DNA of 64,000 nucleotides from CAZSSM01 sp964609385 (GTDB taxonomy: Bacteria; Planctomycetota; Planctomycetia; Isosphaerales; Isosphaeraceae): NCBI GenBank assembly GCA_964609385.1, contig CAZSSM010000036.1:3032-67031 (forward strand), read 5' to 3'. The position numbers and the translations under genes are program-made. The notes below the pieces were generated by a model. It was not told the DNA's origin, ran no database searches, and saw nothing but the letters and a program-made list of their open reading frames with translations. Below are positions 52,183-60,611 of the stretch, piece by piece (the stretch's first letter is position 1; each line of letters opens with the position of its first letter).

Positions 52183-55100
52183 CTATCGGCCCCGAACATC
52201 GACGGGCGGATCGGTCGCGATGTCGCCGAGGTCGCGGACTTCGCCGGGCTCCAAGATGACGTCCTCGAAGGCCATTCCGGCATACTTGCCGATCCCCCGA
52301 TAGACCTCGGCGCTGTAGGGCATGCCCGGCACCAGCGGTTCGATCCGGAATCGCCCGTTGCGATCGATCTCGATCTCGAGCGCCCGCCATCGGTATCCGG
52401 AATCGCTTTCCTCTAAGCCGTCGGGGCCGGTCAAGGAGAGCATCAGATCGTGGGGCGACATCATCTTGGCGAAGGGACCGTCGGGTCTGCTGGGGAAGGG
52501 GTGGCCTTCCTCATCGAGCAATCGTCCGGTCAGACTCGCCCATCGACGCATCGGGACGACGTAGGGGGCTGTGTTGTCACCCTGAGCCGTCAGGAAGCCG
52601 ATGCGTTTACGTTCCTCGTGCGTGAAGAGGATCCGTCGGGTCCGCTCAGGATGCAGGCCGGTCAGCGGGAACGACGCGGCGCGGAGGACGGGCTCGCGGT
52701 CGTTGATGAAGGTTAGGCCGTCGCTCCGCGCGCCGACGACGGGCTGGCCGTTGGGGTCGACCAGCGTAATCCGGTTCGGTCGGTCGGCGTGGACCGTTGC
52801 CTTGAGGTTGAGCGCTCCCGAATCGATCGTCGGATTGATCAGCACGATCGCCTGGTAGCGATGCTGCCGGACCTGGGCGCCGCCAGATCGGGTCGCGACG
52901 GATACGTGGTGGTGGGTTCCATAGGCGGAGATCCGTTCTTGACGTGTCCAATCGGACTTGTTGGGGGCGAAGAATGCCTTCGGGTCGACGAAGGCTGGCC
53001 GGAGGTCGTCGCGGCCGGGCACACGGACCAGGATTGCTCCCGGTCCCGGTAGGACGAACCCCTCATAAATCCCTGCGTCCCGTTCCGCGGCGCGGCCGAC
53101 GACCCCGTCGTGTTGGAGTTCCCGGGCGCTCCGAGCCAGCCGGTTCGGGCTGACCACGGCGTAGGTCACCTCGGCACCTTCGACCGGTTCGCCGTCCTCG
53201 TCGACGACCCGGAGTCGGAACGGGATCCCCCGGTCGCACTCGATGACCACATTGGAGTCTCCGGAGATCTGGGCGCGGGCCATGATGTAGGGGAGCCCGG
53301 GCGCGGAGACCGCCGTGACCTCCTCGGTGCTCGGATGCAGGCCGGAGATCGTAAACTGGCCGTCCTCGTCGGTGGACCGAGGATATGTCCCGTCGTCGAG
53401 GCCCTGGAACGGATCGTGGCCGGGGCCGACCCACATGCCGGGGATCGGTCGGCCGGTCCGACGGTCGCGGACGACGCCATTGACCGTGAGACCCGGTTCC
53501 AGACGGTGGGTGAACCGGGCACTAAAGGGCATCCGTTTGAAACCTATTTGTGAGGGATCGCGCCGTAGGAAGCCATCGGGCAAGACGTGGGTGAGCACGC
53601 GGATCGAGGTGTCGACCACGCCCGGCCTGCGGATCGCCAGGCCGACGATCCGGTCGCGTCCCAAGCCGCGGAGGGTGAACCGGCCGTCGGCGCCGGTCGA
53701 CGCCCGGGTGTCGACCCCCGGCAACAGATCGGGCAGGCCGTTGTAGAGCGACCTCAGTGGCGGGATGAGATGCGATCGCGTGATGAAATCTGTGGGGTCG
53801 AAGTTTTTGATCCTTTCTAGGTGTGTGTCAAGCTGATGTCCTTGAGGGATCTGGAGTGAGGTGACGCGGACATCAGCGCCTACGAGCGGGCGTCCGTCGG
53901 GTCCGAGGAGTCGGCCCCGGATCGGGACGTCGTCCTCGGCCAGTCGAAGCGTCAGGTCGGCTCCCTTAACGGGATCCCAGTGGGAACGGATGCCCGATCG
54001 CGTCTCGCCCCAGGTCCGGAACCAGTCGGGCGCGAGGCCGTCGGCGTCGGCGATCAGCCAACCGGGTCGGCGCCTGGGCAGGCCGTCGAGTCCGATCGTG
54101 GTCATGTCGGGTGCGTCGAAGGCGAACCGGCCGTCTTCATCGGTGACGTCGCGGACGCGGTCGGGCCGGAGCGCCTCGCGGCTCCGACCGATGAGGATCC
54201 GCGCGCCGGCCAGGGGCTCGCCGTCAGGTCCGAGGACGCGGCCGACGAAGCGGCCGGCCTGTTCGGGATCATCGTGGTTGGTGTCGAACGCGGCTTCGGT
54301 TTCGGGTCTGGGGCCTGATTCGTCTTGCTCGGTGTTCTGGGTGATCGTCAACGGCGCGGTGACGGCGACTGGGTCGGTTGAGCTTTCGGTCGATGTCGAG
54401 GATGGCGCAGCGAACCGGATCGCCGAGGCCAACGTGGTCCCGGTCAGGAACAGGGCGATCGTGGTCCAGAGGACCGTGCGGGTCGTCTTCGTCACGGGGC
54501 GTCTCCTAGGTTCGAGGATCCCGGCGACCCGTCGTTCCAACTCGCCTCGGCGTTCGAGGAATCCGACGGTCACGGGGCGTTTGCGGACCTCCAAGGCCAA
54601 CGAGGCGATCTGCAACAGGGTCTCGCCGTAGTCGAGTGGGTCGCGATGGCCGAGCACGATGTTGTCGCAGACGTCCTCACGGGCCCGGGCCAGGTCGCGG
54701 TTCAGCAGGTGGATCGAAGGGATCGGCCAGAAGAGGGCTCTGGCCAAGCGTTGTAGGGGTGCGACGAGGTGGTCGTGTCGACGGATGTGGGCGACCTCAT
54801 GCATGAGGACGTCGAAGAGCATCGAGTCCCTAAGCCGCCCGACCAGCCGTTCGGGCAGGAGGATGGCCGGTCGGAGGAGCCCGACGACCATCGGAGCGGT
54901 GGTGCAAGGTGATTCGAGCAGCCTCGGTGCCGGATAGACACCCAAGCGGGCTGCGGCCTCGACGAGTTGTCGATGACATGACGGGTCCTGGACAGGTCGC
55001 GCCGAGCGCTGAAGTGCGATGAGCGTCTCGATGGCCCTCGCGAACGTCAACAGAAGGATCAGGCTGACGATCCCCCAAATCAGATATGCGATGGTAAGAA

Positions 55101-55647
55101 AGGGTTGAGCTGTTTCATTGGAGATTGTCAACGTTGTTGTGGTTTTCGGTTCGGGGCCGGTTCGCGATTCGTCCGAGTCGATCGCGATAGCCTTCCCGCT
55201 CGCATTCACGTCGTCGTCGTGTCCTGGCACATACGGCCTCGTGGGTGTTGACTCAGAGGGGGGCCGGTCGCGGGGCGTGGGGTTCGGGTCATCGATTGCT
55301 GAAGACGTCGTGATGCGGTCCGGCCATCGCGCGATTGGTTCCCGATCCGGCTCCGTCGGAGGGCCGTTCGGGAGGGGGATGTCGTTGGTCGTTGCGAGTC
55401 GCGTCGAGGTCCATCGGATCTCGATGGGTCGAACGCCTCCAGCGTCGAGGATTGTGGCCAGGACCGGAGCGCCTAGGCATCCGAGGAGGCAGGTGAGCAG
55501 AATCAGATGGCGGGTCGCCGGGTTGCGGCGGACCATGAGGGCGGCCAGCCAACCGACGGTCGCGATGCTCGCAACAGCCAGCGTTGTGGACAAGAACCGT
55601 TGCAAGAGCTGATCGATTAGAAGTTCAGGAGCCGTGAATAAGCTCAT
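52183..55647 (-). CDS. Very large M56/BlaR1-like protein with carboxypeptidase-regulatory-like repeats
   Basis: 1154 residues. The N-terminal M56 part has membrane helices at about 20-40, 48-68 and 185-205, a linker, and the zinc site HEVAH (His283, Glu284, His287) in VLMHEVAHIRRHDH, preceded by VVGLLRPAILLPERLV, all typical of BlaR1/MecR1-type sensor proteases. A fourth helix lies near residue 400. Instead of a penicillin-binding sensor domain, the C-terminal part carries about five carboxypeptidase-regulatory-like beta units (RVLGPDGEPLAGARILIG, RLLGPDGRPLVGADVRV, VVRDRRTGRPIPGMWV, VVDEDGEPVEGAEVTY, RLLDEEGHPF). Overlaps the BlaI gene by ATGA. It is likely a sensor protease cleaving that repressor; its ligand is unknown. 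Confidence 0.85.
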   Translation of the reverse strand: MSLFTAPELLIDQLLQRFLSTTLAVASIATVGWLAALMVRRNPATRHLILLTCLLGCLGAPVLATILDAGGVRPIEIRWTSTRLATTNDIPLPNGPPTEPDREPIARWPDRITTSSAIDDPNPTPRDRPPSESTPTRPYVPGHDDDVNASGKAIAIDSDESRTGPEPKTTTTLTISNETAQPFLTIAYLIWGIVSLILLLTFARAIETLIALQRSARPVQDPSCHRQLVEAAARLGVYPAPRLLESPCTTAPMVVGLLRPAILLPERLVGRLRDSMLFDVLMHEVAHIRRHDHLVAPLQRLARALFWPIPSIHLLNRDLARAREDVCDNIVLGHRDPLDYGETLLQIASLALEVRKRPVTVGFLERRGELERRVAGILEPRRRPVTKTTRTVLWTTIALFLTGTTLASAIRFAAPSSTSTESSTDPVAVTAPLTITQNTEQDESGPRPETEAAFDTNHDDPEQAGRFVGRVLGPDGEPLAGARILIGRSREALRPDRVRDVTDEDGRFAFDAPDMTTIGLDGLPRRRPGWLIADADGLAPDWFRTWGETRSGIRSHWDPVKGADLTLRLAEDDVPIRGRLLGPDGRPLVGADVRVTSLQIPQGHQLDTHLERIKNFDPTDFITRSHLIPPLRSLYNGLPDLLPGVDTRASTGADGRFTLRGLGRDRIVGLAIRRPGVVDTSIRVLTHVLPDGFLRRDPSQIGFKRMPFSARFTHRLEPGLTVNGVVRDRRTGRPIPGMWVGPGHDPFQGLDDGTYPRSTDEDGQFTISGLHPSTEEVTAVSAPGLPYIMARAQISGDSNVVIECDRGIPFRLRVVDEDGEPVEGAEVTYAVVSPNRLARSARELQHDGVVGRAAERDAGIYEGFVLPGPGAILVRVPGRDDLRPAFVDPKAFFAPNKSDWTRQERISAYGTHHHVSVATRSGGAQVRQHRYQAIVLINPTIDSGALNLKATVHADRPNRITLVDPNGQPVVGARSDGLTFINDREPVLRAASFPLTGLHPERTRRILFTHEERKRIGFLTAQGDNTAPYVVPMRRWASLTGRLLDEEGHPFPSRPDGPFAKMMSPHDLMLSLTGPDGLEESDSGYRWRALEIEIDRNGRFRIEPLVPGMPYSAEVYRGIGKYAGMAFEDVILEPGEVRDLGDIATDPPVDVRGR

Positions 55648-56054
55648 GCGTCGCCCCTTTTGGTTCGGTTGGTGCGTGCCCGATTGAGGAGCTTGCGGAT
55701 CCGCTGGATCTCTGCGTCGTCGAGCCCCTCGTCGTCGAGCAGGGCGGCGACGAGGGTCGCGGGGGACCCACCGCAGAGCGTCTCGACGATCTGGCGGACC
55801 TTATGTCGGATCGACTCCTGCCTTGGGCATGCAGCGCTGTAGAGGAAGGTGCGGCCCTCGACGCGGTGCCGCAACCAACCCTTCTGTTCCATCCGCTCCA
55901 GGAGCGTCCGGACGGTGTTCCTCGAGACCGGTCGGGTCGGGGCCAGAGCGTCGCGGACCTCGCGGGCGGAGACCTCAACGCGCTCCCAGACGATCTCCAT
56001 GATCTCGACTTGGGCCGGTGATAATTCCGGCAACTCGGACGGCTCGTCGGACAT
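55644..56054 (-). CDS. BlaI/MecI/CopY-family transcriptional repressor
   Basis: 136 residues. I start at ATG 56054; the upstream in-frame codons are low-complexity and cross the candidate operator. The winged helix is seen in LSPAQVEIMEIVWERVEVSAREVRDALAPTRPVSRNTVRTLLERMEQKGWLRHRVEG in pieces: LSPAQVEIMEIVW, SAREVRDAL, VSRNTVRTLLERM, KGWLRHRVEGRTFLY. The C-terminal helix (IVETLCGGSPATLVAALLD) gives the dimer. BlaI-type proteins repress their own operon until cleaved by the partner M56 protease. The stop overlaps the M56 start in ATGA, so the two are translated together. Confidence 0.9.
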   Translation of the reverse strand: MSDEPSELPELSPAQVEIMEIVWERVEVSAREVRDALAPTRPVSRNTVRTLLERMEQKGWLRHRVEGRTFLYSAACPRQESIRHKVRQIVETLCGGSPATLVAALLDDEGLDDAEIQRIRKLLNRARTNRTKRGDA

Positions 56055-56092
56055 CGACAACCCCACGCCTCGAACCTCGGCCGTATCCCGTG

Positions 56093-56147
56093 ATGGCGAC
56101 AATGCGTCGTCGTTATGATTGTGATGATGGCGACGCTGTGTCGCCAT
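56093..56147. promoter_or_regulatory. Candidate BlaI operator: direct and inverted ATGGCGAC sites
   Basis: The octamer ATGGCGAC occurs at 56093-56100 and again at 56127-56134; the second copy is followed after 5 bases by its exact complement GTCGCCAT at 56140-56147, forming a perfect 21-bp dyad. It sits about 40-95 bases ahead of the BlaI start, where an autoregulatory operator would lie. The sequence differs from the TACA/TGTA sites known for BlaI of Gram-positives. Confidence 0.4.
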
Positions 56148-56332
56148 GTCAAGCGCCGTCGTTCCGAATTGCGAGGTCGGGGGTTCCGTCGCGGTCGGGT
56201 TGGGATACACTGAGAGGTGTGGATCGTCGGGATCGCGGCTGCGGTCGGTGACGATCCTCATCGCCCGCCCGTTTTCGGTCGGGGCATCGCACCGCCGAGC
56301 ACCGCCGAGATCTGGAGTCGAGTTGAGAGCCG

Positions 56333-56701
56333 ATGGCTGAGATCGAGACGTTCGCCAACCAGTTCCCCGATCGCTCCTATGAGATCGAGATCCGTTGTCC
56401 GGAGTTCACCGCGGTCTGTCCCAAGACGGGCCAACCGGACTTCGGGGTGATCACGATCCAATATGTGCCCGGCGCGCGTTGCCTGGAACTGAAGAGCCTG
56501 AAGCTGTACCTGTTCGGATTCCGCGACCGCGGAATCTTTTATGAACATTCGATCAACACGATCCTGGACGACCTGGTGGCCTCGTGCCAGCCCCGACGGA
56601 TGACGGTCATCGGCGATTTCAACCCGCGTGGGGGGATCACCTCGAAGATCACGGCCCGTTACCAGGCCGGGGACGGATCACGGTCCGACCCCGCGCCCTG
56701 A
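56333..56701 (+). CDS. queF: NADPH-dependent preQ0 reductase QueF
   Basis: 122 residues, the unimodular QueF length. The nucleophile is Cys29 in FTAVCPKTGQPDFG, with Asp36 in the same motif. The family's NADPH-binding signature is present as ELKSLKLYLFGFRDRGIFYEHSIN, with Glu52 and Glu71. It reduces 7-cyano-7-deazaguanine (preQ0) to 7-aminomethyl-7-deazaguanine (preQ1) for tRNA queuosine. No other queuosine genes are near, so it is unlinked here. Start at ATG 56333. Divergent from BlaI. Confidence 0.93.
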   Translation: MAEIETFANQFPDRSYEIEIRCPEFTAVCPKTGQPDFGVITIQYVPGARCLELKSLKLYLFGFRDRGIFYEHSINTILDDLVASCQPRRMTVIGDFNPRGGITSKITARYQAGDGSRSDPAP

Positions 56702-56744
56702 GGCTCGTCGCCCGGGCGATCCGGCCGGGGCGCACCGTTGAGTT

Positions 56745-56770
56745 CGCTCTCCACGTCGAGGTTGAGAGCG
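56745..56770 (+). terminator. Short hairpin after queF
   Basis: CGCTCTC and GAGAGCG pair perfectly across a 12-base loop about 44 bases past the queF stop. No T-tract follows. Could end the queF transcript. Confidence 0.35.
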
Positions 56771-56840
56771 ACGGGCCTGTCTGACGTGATCGGAGGTTTC
56801 GGGATCCTTCTATGTCTTCTGATGCTGGGAGGATCCGGCA

Positions 56841-57677
56841 ATGTCCGAGACTTCGATGTCCGCGTTATCCGAGCCGTCCGCGTGTCGACCGCTCATCACG
56901 ATGCTGACCGACTTCGGGACCGACAGCCACTACGTGGCGGCCATGAAGGGGGTGATCCTGGGGTGGCTCGATGCGACCCTGGTCGATATCAGCCACGCGG
57001 TGGCCCCGCAGGACGTGCTCCAGGGGGCGTTTCTGTTGAGCGAGGTCTACGAGTGCTTTCCGCGCGGCACGGTGCACCTGGTGGTGGTCGATCCGGGTGT
57101 CGGGACGTCGCGACGCCTGCTGGCCGCCGAGGGCGGGGGGTACCGGTTCGTCGGCCCGGACAACGGTCTGTTCAGTCTGGTCCGCGATCGGCTGGACGAC
57201 TGGCGTTGCCGGGAGTTGAGCAACCCGGAGGTCCGTCGCGCGGAGGTCTCGTCGACGTTCCATGGCCGCGACCTGATGGCGCCGGCGGCGGCCTATTTGG
57301 CTGCCGGGGGATTCCTCGACGATCTCGGGCCGTCGGCCTTGGAGACCGTCCGATTGGCGATGCCGAGCCCGAGGATCCTGGAAACGTACCCGCCACGGAT
57401 CGAGGGATGTGTGATCTACCAAGATGCGTTTGGTAACCTGATCACAAATATCGACCAAGGCCACTTAGAGGGGACACCCAATCAGTCGTGGTCTTTGGAA
57501 GTCGGTGGCACATTTGTGTCCGAACTGGTACAGACCTACGGCGAGCAGTCGCCTGGTCAGTTGGTCGCGCTGATCGGCAGCACGGGTCGGGTCGAGGTGG
57601 CGGTGGTCAACGGTCATGCGGGGCATCGGCTGGGCATCGGTCCCGGCACACGCGTGGGATTGGTCGCGCAGAACTGA
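56841..57677 (+). CDS. SAM hydroxide adenosyltransferase (DUF62 family)
   Basis: 278 residues, with GGGAGG ahead of ATG 56841. The DUF62 landmarks are present: LITMLTDFGTDSHYVAAMKG near the start (Asp24 ligand), VDISHAVAPQDVLQGAFLL, VHLVVVDPGVGTSRR, FVGPDNGLFSLV, and SSTFHGRDLMAPAAAYLA with the arginine-aspartate pair. Family members hydrolyse S-adenosyl-L-methionine to adenosine and methionine and are related to fluorinase and chlorinase. The TFHGRD segment suits the hydrolase side, not halogenase. Cytosolic. Its place beside queF, bioA and bioD, which all involve SAM or its chemistry in some way, is probably coincidental. Confidence 0.88.
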   Translation: MSETSMSALSEPSACRPLITMLTDFGTDSHYVAAMKGVILGWLDATLVDISHAVAPQDVLQGAFLLSEVYECFPRGTVHLVVVDPGVGTSRRLLAAEGGGYRFVGPDNGLFSLVRDRLDDWRCRELSNPEVRRAEVSSTFHGRDLMAPAAAYLAAGGFLDDLGPSALETVRLAMPSPRILETYPPRIEGCVIYQDAFGNLITNIDQGHLEGTPNQSWSLEVGGTFVSELVQTYGEQSPGQLVALIGSTGRVEVAVVNGHAGHRLGIGPGTRVGLVAQN

Positions 57678-57708
57678 AGCCGAGGGACGGAGACAGAGGA
57701 GGTTCGCG

Positions 57709-58206
57709 TTGCCGATCACGATCAACGGAAGCAACGACGGGGCCCGAGATGGGTCGGACGATCGGCCCGAGGGGCGGGACGCCGAGTCGCGCGGTCCAGT
57801 CGCGACGTCGTGGGTGGCCTCGACGCTCTGGCGCTCGGTGGCCGACCTGGCCGCGCCGGCCGATTGGCAACGGAACAAGTTTGGGGCCGATTATCCGTTT
57901 GTCGCCGACGAATTGGTTTTGGAGTTCGCCCACTGGGCCGCCTTGGCGCGGAGCGAACTGGTCCCAGACTGGTCGAATCGCTTGACCGCGGCCTTGGACC
58001 GGCTTCAAGATCAACTGTCGGCGATGAGCCAAGACGGCCCGCTCTATCGGCCCGGGCTCTGGAACGCCGAGGCCCTGGTCCTCGATCCCGCCTGGCGACG
58101 GGTCCGGCAACTGGCCGAGGAGCTGCTCATCGAGCGCGATCGCGCCGACGGCGCACGGGTCGACGAGCCCGAGCCCAGGGTCGAGGGGCCTCCCGAGGCC
58201 CGCTGA
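57709..58206 (+). CDS. Hypothetical protein (start decided by ribosome-binding site)
   Basis: 165 residues from TTG 57709, chosen because GAGGAGG lies six bases upstream, the strongest such site nearby. A short low-complexity acidic N-terminus is followed by a helical domain (VASTLWRSVADLAAPADWQ, YPFVADELVLEFAHWAALAR, LTAALDRLQDQLSAM, AWRRVRQLAEELLIERDRA). No motif allows a family. It sits 31 bases after the SAM hydrolase stop and 70 before bioA, so the three may be co-transcribed. Confidence 0.65.
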   Translation: MPITINGSNDGARDGSDDRPEGRDAESRGPVATSWVASTLWRSVADLAAPADWQRNKFGADYPFVADELVLEFAHWAALARSELVPDWSNRLTAALDRLQDQLSAMSQDGPLYRPGLWNAEALVLDPAWRRVRQLAEELLIERDRADGARVDEPEPRVEGPPEAR

Positions 58207-58276
58207 ACGATCGATCGCACTGAGTGAAGAATTGAGTGAAGAGTCGCGAATATCAGCCGTCGTTTGGGGAATCAGG

Positions 58277-59656
58277 ATGATCGCGTCGGATCGGTCCATC
58301 GAAACGCTTCAAGATTGGGACAAGCGTCACCTTTGGCATCCGTTCACCGCCCTGGCCGACTGGGACGCGTCGGATCCGATGGTGATCGTCGGCGGGGAGG
58401 GCAACGACCTGATCGATGCCCAGGGTCGCCGTTACCTGGACGGGGTCAGCTCGCTCTGGTGCATCGTTCACGGCCATAATCATCCGCACTTGCTAGAAGC
58501 GTTGACGTCACAGGCGCACCGGTTGGCGCACTCGACGCTGCTGGGCGCGACGCATCCGGCAGCCATCGAGCTGGCCCGCGCCCTGGCCGATCACGCGCCT
58601 GGAGACCTGACGCGCTCGTTCTTCTCAAGCGATGGGGCCTCGGCCGTCGAGGTGGCCCTGAAGATGGCCTTCCAGTACTGGCGTCAGAAGCCGAACCCCG
58701 AGCCGGATCGGACACTGTTCCTGGCCCTGGAGGGGGCGTACCACGGCGACACGCTGGGCGACGTGAGCGTCGGCGACGTGCCGGAATTCCACGCGATGTT
58801 CCGCCCATTGATGTTCCCAGTGCTCCGGGGGCCAACGCCACACCCGTATCGGAGCCCCTTCGGCGACGATCCGGAGGTGGTCCGCGACCGCTGCCTGGAG
58901 CGGTTCGACGCCTTGCTGGGCGAGCACGCCGGTCGAGTCGCGGCGGTGATCCTGGAGCCCTTGGTCCAGGGGGCTGCCGGGATGTTCGTGCATCCCCCAG
59001 GGTTCCTCCGCGGCCTGGCCGAACTCTGCAAGCGGCACGGGACCCTGCTGATCGCCGACGAGGTGGCGATGGGCTTCGGCCGGACCGGCACGCTCTTCGC
59101 CTGCCAGCAGGAGGACGTCGTGCCCGACTTCCTCTGCCTGGGCAAGGGCCTGACCGGCGGGTACATGGCGATGTCGTCGACGATGACCCACGACCGAATC
59201 GCGCAGGCCTTCTACGGCAAGCGCGCCGAGGGCATCACCTTCTATCATGGCCACACCTTCAGCGGGAATCCGCTGGCCTCGGCCCTGGCCCTGGCCAACC
59301 TGGAGGTGTTCGATCAGGAGCGGACCCTGGAGCAGTTGCCGGCCAAGATCGCGCGGTTCGCCGCGCGGGTCGACCGCCTGGGGGCGCATCCGCTGGTCGG
59401 CGAGGCGCGTCAACGCGGTCTGGTCGCCGGGGTCGAGCTGGTCGCCGACAAGACGACTCGCTCGGCGCTGCCGGGCCACCTGCGGACCGGTGACCGGATC
59501 TGTCAGCGCGCTCGGGAGTACGGTGTCCTGATCCGCCCCTTGGACGACGTGGTCGTGCTGATGCCGCCGCTGAGCGTCACCTTGGAACAGATCGATACCC
59601 TGGTCGAGGCCCTCGAGCGTAGCCTCGACGACCACCTCCGCGAGCAGGCGGCCTAA
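58277..59656 (+). CDS. bioA: Adenosylmethionine-8-amino-7-oxononanoate aminotransferase BioA
   Basis: 459 residues. I use ATG 58277 (GGGGA seven bases upstream) since the product then starts just before the conserved WDKRHLWHPFTAL. Class III aminotransferase and BioA landmarks: DAQGRRYLDGVSSLWCIVHGHNHP in parts (RYLDGVSSLWC, GHNHP), FFSSDGASAVEVALKMA, LEGAYHGDTLGDVSVG, ADEVAMGFGRTGTLFAC and the PLP lysine Lys290 in CLGKGLTGGYMA. It converts KAPA to DAPA using SAM as amino donor in biotin synthesis. Five bases separate it from bioD, an operon. bioB and bioF are not in the window. Confidence 0.93.
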   Translation: MIASDRSIETLQDWDKRHLWHPFTALADWDASDPMVIVGGEGNDLIDAQGRRYLDGVSSLWCIVHGHNHPHLLEALTSQAHRLAHSTLLGATHPAAIELARALADHAPGDLTRSFFSSDGASAVEVALKMAFQYWRQKPNPEPDRTLFLALEGAYHGDTLGDVSVGDVPEFHAMFRPLMFPVLRGPTPHPYRSPFGDDPEVVRDRCLERFDALLGEHAGRVAAVILEPLVQGAAGMFVHPPGFLRGLAELCKRHGTLLIADEVAMGFGRTGTLFACQQEDVVPDFLCLGKGLTGGYMAMSSTMTHDRIAQAFYGKRAEGITFYHGHTFSGNPLASALALANLEVFDQERTLEQLPAKIARFAARVDRLGAHPLVGEARQRGLVAGVELVADKTTRSALPGHLRTGDRICQRAREYGVLIRPLDDVVVLMPPLSVTLEQIDTLVEALERSLDDHLREQAA

Positions 59657-59661
59657 ACCCC

Positions 59662-60456
59662 ATGAGTTCGAGCTCGGGGCCATCCCCCGCGTCCACGACC
59701 ACATCCGCTCCCGCGTCCCAGGCAGGCGTCGCGTCGCGGATCGCCCCCGCGGGCCTGCCGGGCCTGTTCATCACAGGGACCGATACGGGGGTCGGCAAGA
59801 CTTACTGGACCGCGTCGATTCTCGGGCATCTTCGGCGTGCCGAGGTCGCTGCGGGTGTGGTCAAGCCGGTCGTCAGCGGTCGGAGCGACCCGCCCGATGG
59901 CCAGGACGACACCAGCGTGCTGGCCGAGGCCTTGGGCCAACCGGTCGCGCCGGAACGGATCTCGCCGTTGAGCTTCGTCGAGCCGCTGGCCCCGCCGGTA
60001 GCGGCGCGTCGGGCCGGTCGGCCGTTGCTTCTGGAGGACGTCCTGCGGGTGACCCGCGAGGCGCTGGCCTGGTGGGAGCCTCGGTCCGAGATCGTGTTGG
60101 TCGAGGGGGTCGGGGGACTGCTCTGCCCGTTGGCCGAGGGGGCGACGGTGGCCGATCTGGCCGAGGCGCTGGACTATCCGCTGCTGATCGTGGCGCGTCG
60201 AGGGCTGGGCACGCTCAACCACACGCTCTTGACGTTGGCCTGGGCGCAGCATCGGGGCCTCCGGGTCGCGGGGGTCATCCTCAACGGCGCCGAGCCGACC
60301 CGCGATCCGCTGGCCGAGCAGACCAATGCCGAGGAACTGACCCATTGGCTGGGGACCGTCCCCCTCTTGGCCGATTGTCCCCATGGCCGGCACGACCTGA
60401 TGCGATCCGAGGACATCGACTGGAAAGCGATCGCGGGGCCTCCACGGGGTGTGTAG
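59662..60456 (+). CDS. bioD: Dethiobiotin synthetase BioD
   Basis: 264 residues. The phosphate loop GTDTGVGKT lies at residues 39-47 after a Ser/Ala-rich extension of about 30 residues that E. coli-type BioD lacks. The carboxylation-site lysine is in VVKPVVSG, and the glycine-rich IVLVEGVGGLLCPL and the TTNNDPH-like late segment complete the fold. It makes dethiobiotin from DAPA, CO2 and ATP. The gene begins five bases after the bioA stop. It may start a little later than ATG 59662, because the extension is low-complexity. Confidence 0.92.
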   Translation: MSSSSGPSPASTTTSAPASQAGVASRIAPAGLPGLFITGTDTGVGKTYWTASILGHLRRAEVAAGVVKPVVSGRSDPPDGQDDTSVLAEALGQPVAPERISPLSFVEPLAPPVAARRAGRPLLLEDVLRVTREALAWWEPRSEIVLVEGVGGLLCPLAEGATVADLAEALDYPLLIVARRGLGTLNHTLLTLAWAQHRGLRVAGVILNGAEPTRDPLAEQTNAEELTHWLGTVPLLADCPHGRHDLMRSEDIDWKAIAGPPRGV

Positions 60457-60471
60457 AATCTGTGAGGTGTT

Positions 60472-60489
60472 CCACGCGTCGGTGCGTGG
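60472..60489 (+). terminator. Short hairpin after bioD
   Basis: CCACGC and GCGTGG pair across a 6-base loop 15 bases past the bioD stop. It is a small stem without a T-tract; weak support as the end of the bioAD transcript. Confidence 0.3.
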
Positions 60490-60611
60490 GTGTGCATGCC
60501 AGGGAATAGAACGAGGCGTCTCGTGTCGAATCGCTTCGGTGTCCCCTGGATGATCACGACCCGGTGGTGTCTTGGCAGGACCCCCCAACCGCCGAGAGCG
60601 AGGGTGTCCCG

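Noticed and set aside
58207..58276. Short tandem repeat GAGTGAAGA before bioA
   Set aside because: Two copies of nine bases are within chance expectation and no regulator site is implied.
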